DNA from: Massospora cicadina
Lineage: Eukaryota > Entomophthoromycota > Entomophthoromycetes > Entomophthorales > Entomophthoraceae
Direction: 5' to 3'
NCBI GenBank assembly: GCA_022478985.1
Contig: JAKSZP010005260.1
Span: 62,001-126,000, forward strand
Length of the DNA stretch: 64,000 nt
Shown here piece by piece: positions 34,712-45,909 of the stretch. Under the pieces are notes generated by a model. It was not told the DNA's origin, ran no database searches, and saw only the letters and a program-made list of their open reading frames with translations. Within the stretch, counting starts at the first letter, position 1. Every line of letters begins with the position of its first letter. The translations under genes were made by a program, and so were the position numbers.

Positions 34712-34800
34712 GCTAACAGTAGTTAGCTTAGCCTGTAGAGGTGGGACTCAAGATCCCCAGTTGTTAGGTGCTGGGTTAAAACACCTGGAGTGGTCAGCGC
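34712..34800 (+). other. tRNA-like (possibly Leu CAA) SINE head
   Basis: TTAGCTTAGCCTG at 34723 resembles an A box. GGGACTCAAGATCCC at 34743-34757 is a 4-bp stem with a 7-nt loop whose anticodon would be CAA. GGGTTAAAACACC at 34773 resembles a B box. It cannot form a full cloverleaf, so it is more likely a tRNA-derived SINE than a tRNA gene. It sits in the E/G internal region. Confidence 0.35.
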
Positions 34801-35107
34801 AACCAACTCTAACCTTGCACTAGATGGAAACTTTATGGGAACTTGGGCAACTAGCAGCAACACTGAAGGACTGGAAGTATTGAAGGGGAGAAGCCCTGAG
34901 GAGTCAATATAGAGGCTGCTGAACCACAATCGTTGGACATGTTACAGGAGAGAACCTCTGAGCTATAACAAGTGGTCATGCCTCAGAAGGAGACGTTGTT
35001 GGTCAGCTGTGTTGGTGGGTTACCCTGCGAATTTTTAGGGGAAAGGTCACCAATGATTGTGAAAAAGCAAAGCCAGCAGTCTTCATACTGTTTGGCCTGG
35101 CACACTA

Positions 35108-35868
35108 ATGGAGTCACCTAGTATTGAGAATGAAAAATTCTCAACAACCTCTAACATGATACGCAGAATACAGGCGGTGGAAAAAGAGTTACTTCTTCAA
35201 TATAGAAATGTTTATGCAATTGCTGAAGATATGGTGGAATATGTTACCTTAGTAGTAAAAGTGGCCAAACATCCCTCTCCATTCTATGATGCGGAGACAT
35301 ACTCTGGAGGCATGTTTATTCCTTATGAAGAGTTTTCTGGGGAGGTGTTGGCGTTTTCTGCTTTTAATAAAGATCATTCAAATAATTTTGTTGACCATTA
35401 CCATTTCATCCCCTTTAGGGAAAATAGGCATAACTATTTTTGGTGAATACTGGAACATCTGAGAATTTTATTGACTTAGACCTAGCCGACTACCTTGAGC
35501 TGAGTCCCTTGTCAGGTGTTATGGTTAGAGGAGGGGCTTCCCATGGTATTCCCACGCTGAAAATTATGGGGTTAATGGATTATCAATTTGGCAAATATCA
35601 TTTGTCTGATCACTTCCAAGCTATCAAAAACCTCTTGTACCCCATCATTTTGGGTGTAGAGTGGTGGCAAAAGTTTGACGTCAGAACTAACTTGAAAAAA
35701 TACCTTGTCCTTAACTTTGAAGAATGGTATGACTTAGTTTTCTCTATGTCTGAGGCTAATTCTCAGGGCAATCTGCCCAATTGGCCCAATATCCACACAC
35801 TCAGTCTTGTTCCGTTGCTGAAGCCCTCTCTGGTGGTACCCTTACTCTCCTGTTTGGAGGGTCTGTAA
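35108..35868 (+). pseudogene. Element E/G protease region
   Basis: 35108-35446 corresponds to the coding-like stretch before protease in B and F. 35440-35868 follows with the protease tail (DLDLADYLELSPLSG, YPIILGVEWWQKFDV). At about 35445 the core reads VNTGTSENF in one frame, so the catalytic Asp is Asn, and an extra T breaks the frame. Confidence 0.7.
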
Positions 35869-35951
35869 TCTTTTTTTGATGCAGCTTCAGCCAACGTACT
35901 ACCAGCTCATTCTGAGTTTGATTATGAGTTCAATCTCACTGTTGATCTGGT

Positions 35952-36641
35952 GTGTATATCTTCCCCGATTTACCTTTTGACCATGAAGGAGGAAGCGGCA
36001 TTAGATGCATGGGTTATGGAGCAGTTAGCCAAAGGCACCATCAGTGTACCTCCCCAGTATGCTCCCCACTTCTCTTTGTGAAGAAAGCTGATGGTACTTT
36101 ACACCCATGCATAGGTTATGGGAACTTAAACAATGTCACTGTACCAGATTTACACCCCATCCCATTTGACTCTCAGATTGCTCACTATGTGGAGAAGGCC
36201 TGAGTCTTCTCCAAATTAAATTTCTTAAATGCGTTCAATAATATCTGGATAAAGAAGGGACAGGCATGGCTCGCCGCATTCCAAACCCAAAAATGAATTT
36301 TCCAGTTTTGGATTATGCCCTTTGGGCTTAAAAATGCACCTGCTATCTTCTAACGTCATTTAAATGTGGCTTTGGGGGACCTGCTGGGGGTATGCACAGT
36401 TGCCTACAAGGATGATATCCTGGTGTTTTCCTATAGTAATGAGTCCCATGCAGTACACCTGCTGCAAGTGGTGGAGCATTTGAGGGCAGCAAACCTTAAG
36501 CTGAAGATCAGCAAATGTGAATTCTTCAAGCCACAGGTCACCAATTTGGGCAACGTCATATTTGACCAAGGGCACATGATAACTCCAAACAAGGAGAAGG
36601 CAATTTGTGAGTGGCTCACCCAACTTTGGTCAAGGAATTGA
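35952..36641 (+). pseudogene. Element E/G reverse transcriptase
   Basis: Motifs as in B: LLFVKKADGTLHPCIGYGNL, DLHPIPFDSQI, FGLKNAPAIF (followed by a stop) and VAYKDDILVF. The YMDD box is now YKDD. Several stops are present, including a TGA at 36201. 36437-36541 is identical to element B over 105 bp. Confidence 0.78.
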
Positions 36642-36799
36642 GGAGTTTTTTGAGGACGTGTACGTTCCTTAAGAAATAAACGCCCAATCTTTTTGAGGTG
36701 GCAGCGCCCATGTATAAGTCAAGTGGAGCTAAAGTGCTTCAATGTCCTACATTTTTCAGGATGCTTTCCAAGCAGTAAAATGTACCCTGTTATCCACGT

Positions 36800-37705
36800 C
36801 CATTCTTCACCATGTAGACCCCTGAAAGGAGTTCATTGTGTCTACTGATGCCTCCAACTTCGCCTTATCAGCTGCCTTAATACAAGTAGGTGAAGATGGA
36901 ATAGAGCATCTTTTAAGATATTTTTTCAGTAAGATGTCTTTGTCAGGGTTAAATTACACCATATATGATCTAGAGTTATCAGCAGTGGTTGAGGCGCTGA
37001 CTTAATGGCATCATCACTTGCATGGCTCATCCCAACCCTTCTGCATATGTATAGATCACCGTACCCTACTGTACTACCGCACACTTCATGTCTTGACCCA
37101 ACAGCAAACCCTGCTGGCATGATACTCTAGCCTAATTTGTATTTTCCTATAAGTTTACTAAGGGCGATGAGATTGGTTTGGTGGATGCTTTGAGCTGCAA
37201 CCCTGAACTAGCTCCAGATCATAAGGAGGGAGAGGTGCATAATACACACTTGATAATTCCACCAGGTAAGATTGTGTCTTAACTTCCTCTCCCTCGGCCA
37301 ACAGGCCAGTGCTTGCTCCTCTGGAATATGAGGAGGAATACAGTATGTTAAAAAGGTAGTCCTTTCACAGCCTTTTTCAGCTGAATATACTACGGTTCTT
37401 GCCAAGAGCGCATTGAATCAGGAGGACTTTACCAGGGGTTATCATTTAAAGGATGAGATGGTGTGGTTTCAGGGGCGCCTATGGGTTCCCACCAGACCAC
37501 TCCGCCTGGATATTATCTAGGACTATCATGATGGAACACTAAAAGTCATCATGGGAAGGCAAAAACACTGAAGCTAATTTATCACATTTACAATTGGAAG
37601 GGGTTAGACGCACAGGTGGGCAGGTATTGTAAAGAGTGCCTAGTCTGCAACCAGATGCAACCAAATTGCCAGCCACTAGCAGGACTGTTGGTACCAGTTC
37701 AAAAT
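36800..37705 (+). pseudogene. Element E/G RNase H and N-terminal integrase
   Basis: FIVSTDASNFALSAALIQ and GLVDALSCNP mark RNase H. 37616-37710 carries GRYCKECLVCNQMQPNCQPL, the integrase zinc-finger Cys pair, ending at LLVPVQNA where element F is inserted. Stops interrupt the frame. Confidence 0.75.
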
Positions 37706-37710
37706 GCTGA

Positions 37711-38605
37711 TGTCAGAAGAGTGTCTATAACTCTTAAGTTACCAGCGTGGTGGTGCACAGTGCACAGCCCCAATGCCATGGAACTTATCATCAGTACTAG
37801 GGGAAGGATAGCCCCGCAGAGAGTGCTTGAGCCATAATAACAAGGGTGAGGGTGTTTAGCATGGTACAGATTAATAGAGCTCTAATAAATAACAAGACTT
37901 GGTTGGGCCCCAAAGGTGTGACCATATCCAAGCTTGGATCATGGCTAGAGAGCTCAGGTGCTTTGGTTTGGAGGTAACCAGGGCAGCCCAGCGGTGCCCC
38001 TGGTGCAGTTTAAATTTCAGTGCTAATAAATCAGCTAAAGTTATGCAAGGCCTCAAAGAGGTCCGCGCACAGATTCACCCAATTTAACATAACAAAAAAC
38101 ATAAAACTAAAGAAGGATTTACCATAGGGAGGAAGACAACCAACGAAGAAGGTTGTTATCAAGGAATCACATTTAAGCCAAAATGGAAATCATTTATTGG
38201 TGAAAGTGGTGCTAAGCCCAGGTACAACAATAAGCGCACAATTAAATCTGACAGAGTACTATACTTCAAAATTGTCTGAACTTGAGTAATTGACTGAAGT
38301 CAAGGCTGACCTGAGCTAGGAAATTTCGTAAACAAAATGGGTTCCAAACCCCTATTTATCAAGTAACCAAATTATGCCATCATCATTTAAAAGGTAACTC
38401 ATCCGCTTCATCACCAAAGCCAAAACAAAGGGCTAGGCCTTATGCACCTCACCTGAACCAACCTGGGCATATCTGGCCTATACCCAGCTTTGGTCCAAGG
38501 TGTGCTTTAGGTCAGGAAGGTCCTAAAACTTGATCTTTTTGGGACTCCTGACGCCCAGCCTTGTCTTTGCTGTTGGTGCTCTTAATTAAGTCATGTAAAC
38601 ATGAC
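37711..38605 (-). repeat. 3' LTR of element F
   Basis: On the + strand begins TGTCAGAAGAGTGTCTATAA and ends CATGTAAACATGAC. It aligns with 43868-44759. A purine-rich tract (minus strand, 38606-38640, ending AGGAGAGGGTAA) adjoins it on the internal side. Confidence 0.85.
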
Positions 38606-38699
38606 TTACCCTCTCCTCTTTTTTGGGCTCCACCCCCTCCAGGGGCATTTGCCAAGGAAAAGTTTTTTGGGCAGGGGCCAACTTTATGGAAGTAACGGC

Positions 38700-38960
38700 T
38701 TAATTGGACTTAGATCCTGCGGCCTCAGGGAAACGCTCATAGTATGCTACAATTAAATCTTGGGCATGGTTGCAGTTATGAGCTGGGACCCAGCTGTTCT
38801 CCTCTGCATCAAATCCCTTCCAGGATACAAGATACTCAAGACTTCTTCTTATCTGACAGAAGGCTACTATCTCTTCCACTTTCCACTCCACACCCCATCC
38901 ACAAGATAAGCTCTGAGTTTTCTGGTTGGAGACTTTCAAACAACGTAAGCTTGCTTTCAT
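38700..38960 (-). pseudogene. Element F chromodomain
   Basis: The minus strand reads VEWKVEEIVAFCQIRR, LEYLVSWKGFDAEENSWVPA and AQDLIVAYYERFPEAAG, an open chromodomain close to that of element B. Confidence 0.82.
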
Positions 38961-38966
38961 GGAAGA

Positions 38967-39921
38967 CTAAAAAAGATTTGAAACAAGGGGGAGATCCAAC
39001 TTGTGTGAGTCATGGTGTGTGTGTGTGTGTTCTGATGATGCGGTATGGCCAATTCTCTTTGGTCCCAGTTTTTTACATGGTTGCTTGATTAAGATGTTTA
39101 AAGCATCCTGAAGAATAAGATCTTCTTCCTTGTACGCTGCTCTAACTTGTCTCTTAAAATCAGCATTCTCCTTGTAAGCCTGAATGGCTGCATCTAAATT
39201 CATGTCACCCCTGGTGTACTTCCTTGATCATTTTTGCAAAGTCCACCACCGCTTCCATCTTGAATCCATGACTAGGCTCCATGCTGAAGGCAGTAATGAA
39301 GCCATAGTTGGTGAAGAAGGGGAATTAACCAACCAATGCATGTTAGGCATTGTTATAACTGAATTGGGCCATGAGGAGATGGGAAACCCAATCTGAATGA
39401 TCTGTGGCAGTGTAACACCGCAAGAACTGTTTGAGGCACTGGTTCATTCGTTCAGTCTTCATATATGATTGGGGGTGATAGGCAGTTGAATTGAAGGGAC
39501 GGATTTGCAGAGTTTTACACAACTCTTCCCAAAAGACAGAGGTAAACTGGGGTCTAAAATCGCTGATTATTTCTTGGGGGACCCTGTGAAGAGCTAACAC
39601 ATAAATAATGAAGAGCCTAGCCATCTCAGCTGCAGTTACTGCGTTTCTGCAGGGAATAAAGTGGAAACTTTGTAAAATGGTCCACCACCACCATGATGTC
39701 ATCGTAGCCATCAGATACAGGCAACAATAAAATAAAATCACTTGATAGAGAAGTCCAAGGCCCTTCAGCCTTTTGAACTGGTACCAACAGCCTGCTAGTG
39801 GCTGGCAATTTGGTTGCATTTGGTTGCAGACTAGGCACTCTTTACAATACCTGCCCACCTGTGCGTCTAACCCCTTCCAATTGCAAGTGCAGCAAATTAG
39901 CTCCAGAGTCTTCTCCCTCAC
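38967..39921 (-). pseudogene. Element F integrase
   Basis: The zinc finger (YCKECLVCNQ), IISDFRPQFTSVFWEELC (second Asp), NSTAYHPQSYMKTERMNQ (with the catalytic Glu at TER) and a C-terminal domain (EEDLILQDALNILIKQPCKK) are present. A frame change around 39760-39840 removes the first Asp segment from the long frame; it is found in the overlapping frame as LSSDFILLLP. A (GT)8 run lies at 39016-39031. Confidence 0.78.
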
Positions 39922-40232
39922 AGGATGAATAATGGCGTTCCATCATGATAGACCCAGATGATTTCCAGGCGGAGTGGTCTGGTGGGAACCCATAGGCGCC
40001 CCTGAAACCACACCATCTCATCCTTCACATGGTAGCCACTGGTAAAGTCCTCCTGATTCAATGCGCTCTTAGCAAGGACCATAGCATATTCAGCTAATAA
40101 AGGCTGTAAAAGGACTACCTTTTTAACATACTGTACACCTCCTCATATTCCAGAGGAGCAAGCGCTTGCCTGTTGGCCGAGGGAGAGGGAAGTTAAGACA
40201 CAATCTTACCTGGTGGAATTATCAAGTGTGTA

Positions 40233-40620
40233 TTATGCACCTCCCTCCTTATGATCTGGAGCTATTGCAGGGTTGCATCTCAAAGCATCCGCCAAACCAA
40301 TCTCATTGCCCTTAGTAAACTCAAAGGAAAACACAAATTGGGCTAGGGTCTCAAACCAGCGGGTTTGCCGTGGGGTCAAGACATGAGGTGCACAGTGGTA
40401 CAGTAAGGCATAGTGATCTATACATATGTGGAAGGGTTGGGATGAGACATGCAAGTGATGACATAAATAAGTCAGAACCTCAACCACTGCTAATAACTCT
40501 TTATTATATATGGCGTAGTTTAACTCTGATAAAGACATCTTCCTGGAAAAATATCCCATTGGATTCTCTATTTCATCTTCACCACTTGTAATAGGGCCAC
40601 CACTATGGTGAAGTTGTAGC
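40233..40620 (-). pseudogene. Element F RNase H
   Basis: GYFSRKMSLSELNYAIYNKE, LLAVVEVLTYLCHHLH, ICIDHYALLYH and IGLADALRCNP give the RNase H block. Adjacent + strand stops at about 40600 break the upstream part. Confidence 0.78.
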
Positions 40621-40838
40621 CATCAGTAGACACAATGAACTCCTTTTTAGGGGTCTACATGATGAAGAATGGACGTGGATAACAGGGTACACCTTACCGT
40701 TTGAAAGGCATTCTGCAAAGTTGGGGACCATTGGAGCACATTTGCCCCACTCTCCTTATACAAAGGCGCTGCCACTTCAGAAAGATTTGGTGTGAATTTT
40801 TTAAGGAACATACACGTCTCCAAAAACTCCTCAATTCC

Positions 40839-41526
40839 TTAACCAAAGTTATAGTGGGTCTTTTCACAAATCACCTTCCCCTTGTCAGGAGGTATCATGT
40901 GTCTTTGGTCAAACTTGACGTTGTCTAGAAAGGTGGCCTGGGACTTGAAGAATTCACATTTACTTATTTTTTTTGTAAGGTCAACTTCCCCTAAATGCTC
41001 TACCACCTTCTGAAGGTGTACTGCATGTGACTCATTGTCAGGGGAAAATACCAGAATATCATCCATGTATGCTACTGCGCATAATCCCAGCTGGTCAAAG
41101 CTGCATCAATATGGCGTTGAAAAATAGCAGTGGAATTTTCAAGCCCAAAGGGCTTAACCTGAAATTATTAATTCCTTTTCTGGTATAGAATGCAGCTAGT
41201 TATCCCTGGCCCTTCTTGATACAGATCTTATTGAACGCATTTAATTAATCTAGCTTGGAGAAGACTGTTGCTTCCTCCACATAGCGTGCAATCTGTGAGT
41301 CCAGTGGGATGGGATACAAGTCTGGTACTGTGACGTTATTGAGATTCCCATAATCTACACATGGGCAAAAGGTACTATTGGCCTTCTCCACAAAGAGAAG
41401 TGAGGAACATACAGGGGAGTTTTGCTGAAGAAACTGCGCCTTTGGATAAATACTCATTAACCCAACATTTAATGCCACTTTCTCCTGTACAGTCAATGTA
41501 TAAATTGGGGAAGATATACAAACCAT
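40839..41526 (-). pseudogene. Element F reverse transcriptase
   Basis: 41245-41526 (LLFVEKANSTFCPCVDYGNL, VTVPDLYPIPLDSQI, ATVFSKLD) and 40839-41066 (MDDILVFSPDNESHAVHL) give the two ends of RT. The middle (about 41070-41240) is interrupted by stops. Confidence 0.78.
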
Positions 41527-41779
41527 ATCAATGGTGAGCTTGAACTTGAAATCAAATTCTTAATGAGCTGGTAGTACATTGGCTGAAGCCACATCAAACA
41601 AAGATTCCTACCCCTCCAAACAGGAGAGTAAGGGAACCTCCAAAGAGGGCTTCAGTAATGAAACAAGAATGAGTGTGTGGATATTGGGCCAGTGGGCAAA
41701 TTGCCCTGAAAGTTTTCTTCAGCCAAAGGGACAACTAAATCATGACCATTATTTATAGTTAAGGACAAGGCTTTGTCTT

Positions 41780-42372
41780 TTAAGTTGGTATAATGTTAAA
41801 CTTTTGCCACCACTCTACACCCAAAATGATGGGGTACAAGAGGTTTTTGATAGCTTGGAAGTGGTCAGACAAATGATATTTGCCAACTTGATAATCCATT
41901 TACCCCATAGTTTTCAGCGTGGGAATACCATGGGAAGCCCTTCTTCTAACTTTACCACCTGGCAAGTGACTCAGCTCAAGGTAGACGGCTTGGTCTTGGT
42001 CAATAAAATTCTCAGAGATTCCAGTATTCACCAAAATAGTAGTGCTGATTTTTATAGGGGATGGAAGGGTAACAGTCAATAAAAAATTATTGAATGATCT
42101 TTATTCAAAGCAGAAAGAGCCAACACTTCACCACATAAATTTTCTTCATGCATTAGCATACCTCAAGGGTACGTTTCTGCATCATATAATGGAGAGGGAT
42201 AGTTGGCCACTCTTACTACTGAGATCACATATCCCACCATATCTTCATCAACTGCATAAACATTTTTGTATTTAAGAAGTAACTTATTTTCCACCTCTTG
42301 TGTTCTGTAAATCATGGTTGTGGTCAAGCGTGGGTTATCTGGTGTGATTTGGTACACCAAAATGGGTTCCAT
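41780..42372 (-). pseudogene. Element F protease with D to N change
   Basis: The minus strand at about 41870-42035 reads TILVNTGISENFID, then LPGG and ASHGIPTLKTMG, homologous to element B (LVDTGATENF...). The catalytic Asp codon is AAT (Asn). The preceding conserved stretch EPILVYQITPDNPRL at 42163-42372 matches EPIPVYKITPENPRL of B. Confidence 0.7.
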
Positions 42373-42654
42373 ATCTGAGCCATAAGAGAATATATATGGC
42401 TCAGTTGTATATAAGGAAACGTCATTATAAAATGCATTTTGGCTGTGAACAACCCCATACCCATTTTGGTGACAGGTTTTATGACATTATCCAATGCCAT
42501 CACCACCAGGCCCTTTGTCAATGATCCCTCCTGTACTGCCCTGTCAGAATTGCAGATGATGACCACATAATCCAACCTTTTAACAAATTTTAAGATTCAT
42601 TGATTAAATTATAATCATATAGGATTGGCAACAGCGGCCAATTGATGGGATTAT

Positions 42655-42678
42655 TATCAGGCATCATCCCCAATGATA
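42655..42678. repeat. Hairpin, TATCA/TGATA arms, ATCATCCCC loop
   Basis: TATCA at 42655 pairs with TGATA at 42674. The loop GGCATCATCCCCAA is almost the loop of the next hairpin and the core of the palindrome at 28471. Confidence 0.5.
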
Positions 42679-42750
42679 TTTGAGGCTGCTGACTAATAAA
42701 ATTATCATTGGAAATCATGTGAAGATATTTGAGGCCACTGACAGATGAGA

Positions 42751-42779
42751 ATTTTGTTGAGCATCATCCCCAACAAAAT
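42751..42779. repeat. Hairpin, ATTTTGTTG/CAACAAAAT arms, same loop core
   Basis: Nine perfect pairs around AGCATCATCCC. The loop matches 42660-42670 while the stem sequence is different. Confidence 0.65.
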
Positions 42780-43335
42780 CAAACAATAATTTAATATGGA
42801 AATAACACCTAATCATTAAATTGTAGGGAATCGTTCAGAGTGGAACAGATTGGAGTCATCAGAAACTACCAAAAAGTTTGATCACCAGAGGAAGAGTAGA
42901 ATCATCATCAGCTAAAACAATTGGTTTTGAGTCCCTAATACCAATTGTTTGTTCCACAAAACACCCAAGGATTATGCTGCCTAAGAAACCCAAGGCAACG
43001 GTACCTGACAAGATTTGGTGCTAACACTGAGGGTCAAACCAGTATAGGAGCACAAATAATTCCCAGCGGACAGCTGAAAAGTTGTGCGCCAATTATACTA
43101 TAAAAACCCCAAATTATTCCCTAATAATAGCAGATTCAAACTGATAATAACTTAGTTGTTTTAACATTGGTTGTTTAAACATTACTCTTAAGAAAAGAGT
43201 GCAAGGATCAGATATCCTTAAGTTAGTTGTATCAAAATCTCCGCTTGGCTCTGTGAGAAGGGAATAAGGAAAGTGTTTCCTACCAGTATAAGAACATCTT
43301 CAAGAAGAAGCACCTGTCTAGCGTTGGAAAATACT

Positions 43336-43378
43336 TTTAGTACTAGATGGTCCCAACCCGAGGGGGAATTCATCAATG
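43336..43378 (-). mobile_element. 43-bp retroposed tag inside element F leader
   Basis: On the minus strand the insert ends CCATCTAGTACTAAA. It is flanked by TAGCGTTGGAAAATACT (43319-43335) and TAGCGTTGGACAATACT (43379-43395), a 17-bp duplication with one mismatch. Its 5' part contains GGGTTGGGACC, which is shared with the tag at 58871 and resembles a tRNA B box. Confidence 0.65.
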
Positions 43379-43867
43379 TAGCGTTGGACAATACTCTCAA
43401 CGTGGCTTTTAGGCAATCAACAATAATAATAATCTTCATACTATTATTGCCCCAGTCTATCAATTTTCACCAAATAATCAACACAAGGATCCACAAATAT
43501 GTGCAGTTGATATATAGATCCAGAAGCGAGCCACCATCCAAGCCCAAGATTTTAACATGTCCAAACGTGGTTCTGAAGAAAAAACAATTTATTAGCATTA
43601 TTTTATTAAATTTTGGTCAAAAGTTGGGGAATTACAACACTTGGATCATGAAGCGACTGCATCCACCATGTATGAGCAAAAAGGGTGGGTACTTCCCAGT
43701 TGGAGGCAGCAATAATAACGCCAAAATGCTCTAACCATTGGCAAAATGAGAAAATGGAGGTGAGCCCCACCGCTGCCATGGCTAACAGCTGGCACACCCA
43801 ATTTTCACTTTGCAAAAGTCTTACACAGAAAGTGTTCATGCATGTAAAAAATGGGTTGGTTGTCTAA

Positions 43868-44759
43868 TGTCAGGAGAGTGTCTATAAATATCCAGTTTCC
43901 AGCGTGGTGGTGCACGGTGCACAGCCTAACGCCAGGGAACTTGTCATCAGCTCTAGGGGAAGGATAGCCCCGCAGAGGGTGCTTGAACCATAATAACAGA
44001 GTGAGGGTGTTTAGCATGGTACAGATTAATAGAGATTGAACAAACAACAAGACTTGGTTGGTCCCCAAAGGTGTGACCATATCCAAGCTTGGATCAGGGC
44101 TAGAGGGCTTGGGTGCCTTGGTTTGGAGGTAATCAGGGCAGCCCAGCGGTGCCCCTGGTGTAGTTGAAATTTAAGTGCAAATAAATTGGCTAAAGTTACA
44201 TGAGACCTCCTCAAAGAGGTCCATGCACAGGTTCGCCCAAGTTAACATAATAAAAAACATAAACCTAACAAAGGATTTACTAAAGGGAGGAAGACAACCA
44301 ATGAGGAAGTTTACTATCAAGGAATCACATTTAAGCCAAACTGGAAATCATATATTGGTGAAAGTGGTGCTAAGACCAGGTACACCAATAAGCGCCCACT
44401 TAAATCTGACAGAGTACTATACTTTGAAATTGTCTTAACTTGACTAACTGATTAAAAGTTAAGGCTGACCTGAGCTGGAAATTTTGTAAATTCTGGGTTC
44501 TGAACTCCCATTCGCTGAGTAACTAAATTGAGCTATTGTCATTTAAGAGGTAACTCATCTGTTTTAATGCCAAAGCTAAAACAAGGGGCTGGACGTTATG
44601 TATCTCACCTGGACCAACCTGGGCATATCTGGCCTGTACCCAACGTTGGTCAAGGTGTGCTTTAGTTCAGGAAGGTCCTGCAACTTGATCTTTTGGGCCT
44701 CCTAACGTCCAGCCTTGTCTTTGCAGTTGGTGCCTCAACTAAGTCATGTAAACATGACA
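43868..44759 (-). repeat. 5' LTR of element F
   Basis: On the + strand begins TGTCAGGAGAGTGTCTATAA and ends GTCATGTAAACATGACA. It aligns with 37711-38605, which shares TGGTTGGGCCCC/TGGTTGGTCCCC, GGTGTGACCATATCCAAGC and other blocks. AATAAA-like text lies inside. Confidence 0.85.
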
Positions 44760-44764
44760 GCTGA

Positions 44765-45833
44765 AGGTCCTTGGAATTCTTTATCAGTGGATTTTATTGT
44801 GGGGAAATGCCAGTATCTGATGGCTACGAAGCTATCATGGTAGTGGTGGACCATTTTATGAAGTTCTCCCACTTCAATCCCTGCAGAACTACAATAGCTG
44901 CAGCTGAGATGGCTAGACTCTTTGTATCTCATGCGTTTGCGCTTCATGGGGTTCCTCAAGAAATAATCAGCAACTGTGAATCCCAGTTTACCTATGTCTT
45001 TTATGAAGCGTTGTGTAAGCCTCTGCAAATCTGTCCCTGCTGTTCAACTGCCTATCACCCCCAATCAGATGTGAAGACTGAACGAGTGAACCAGTGCCTA
45101 GAACAGTTCCAGTGGTGTTACACTGCCGCAGATCATTTAGTTTGGGTTTCTCATCTTTATGGACCAATTCAGTTATAACAACACCCAACATGCTCAATCT
45201 CTTGTTCCCCCTTCTTCACCAACTATGGCTTCAATTCCGCCTTCAACATTGAGCCCAGTTGTGGATCAAGGTGGAAGCGGTGGTGGACTTTGCAAAAATG
45301 ATCAGAAAGTACACCAGGGGTGACATGAATTTAGATGCAGCCATTCAAGCTTACAAGGAGAACGCTGATGGTAAGAGACAAGTTGGACCAGTGTACAAGG
45401 AAGGAGATCTCATGAAGTTGGATGCAAAAAACTCCCTAATAAAGCAACCATGCAAATAAATGGGACCAAAGAGGATTGAACCATACCACGTTGTCAGAAA
45501 GGTGGGCCATGCCTCATATCAGTTGGATCCCCCTTGTTTCAAATCTTTTCAGTCTTCCATGAAAGCAAGCGTATGTTGTTTGAGGGTCCCCCACCAGAGA
45601 CTCCTGAGGATTATCTTGTAGATGGGGTGCTGGAGTGGGAAGTGGAGGAGATATTAGCCTTCTGTCAGGTAAGAAGACTTGAGTTTCTTGTATTCTGGAA
45701 GGGATTTGATGCAGCAGAGAACAGTTGGGTTCCAGCGTGGAACTGTGCCCATGCCCAAGACTTAATTGAGTATTCTACAAGCGTTTCCCTGAGGCCACAA
45801 TATCTAATTCCAAGCAAGCCATCACTGCCATGA
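44765..45833 (+). pseudogene. Element E/G integrase (right part) and chromodomain
   Basis: Continues from 37710: LSVDFIVG (first Asp), then IISNCESQFTYVFYEALC, in which the second catalytic Asp is Asn, then STAYHPQSDVKTERVNQ with the Glu. 45259-45459 is the C-terminal integrase domain. 45534-45833 carries the chromodomain (VEEILAFCQVRRLEFLVFWK, GFDAAENSWVPAWNC). Confidence 0.82.
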
Positions 45834-45909
45834 AGTTAGCCCCTGCTTAAAAAAATTTTCCTTAGCGAATGTCCCTGGAGGGGTGGAAACTATAAAAGAG
45901 AGAGGGTAA

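Larger units (their letters stand above)
42373..43867 (-). other. Element F leader, no recognisable gag
   Basis: About 1.5 kb between LTR and protease. 43605-43867 matches the leaders of B and E/G. The rest has no convincing ORF. It contains two hairpins (42655-42678 and 42751-42779) with a shared ATCATCCC core, two copies of GATATTTGAGGC (42675 and 42724), and the 43-bp tag insertion at 43336-43378. Confidence 0.5.
37711..44759 (-). mobile_element. Element F: chromovirus nested in E/G integrase
   Basis: LTRs at 37711-38605 and 43868-44759 flank a minus-strand leader, protease, RT, RNase H, integrase and chromodomain. GCTGA flanks it on both sides (37706-37710 and 44760-44764). Removing the element and one GCTGA joins VPVQNA directly to EGPWNSLSVDFI of the E/G integrase. 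About 7.05 kb. All ORFs carry stops or frameshifts. Confidence 0.92.

Noticed and set aside
39016..39031. (GT)8 run considered as a regulatory or Z-DNA feature
   Set aside because: A short microsatellite within a dead integrase, with no supporting context.
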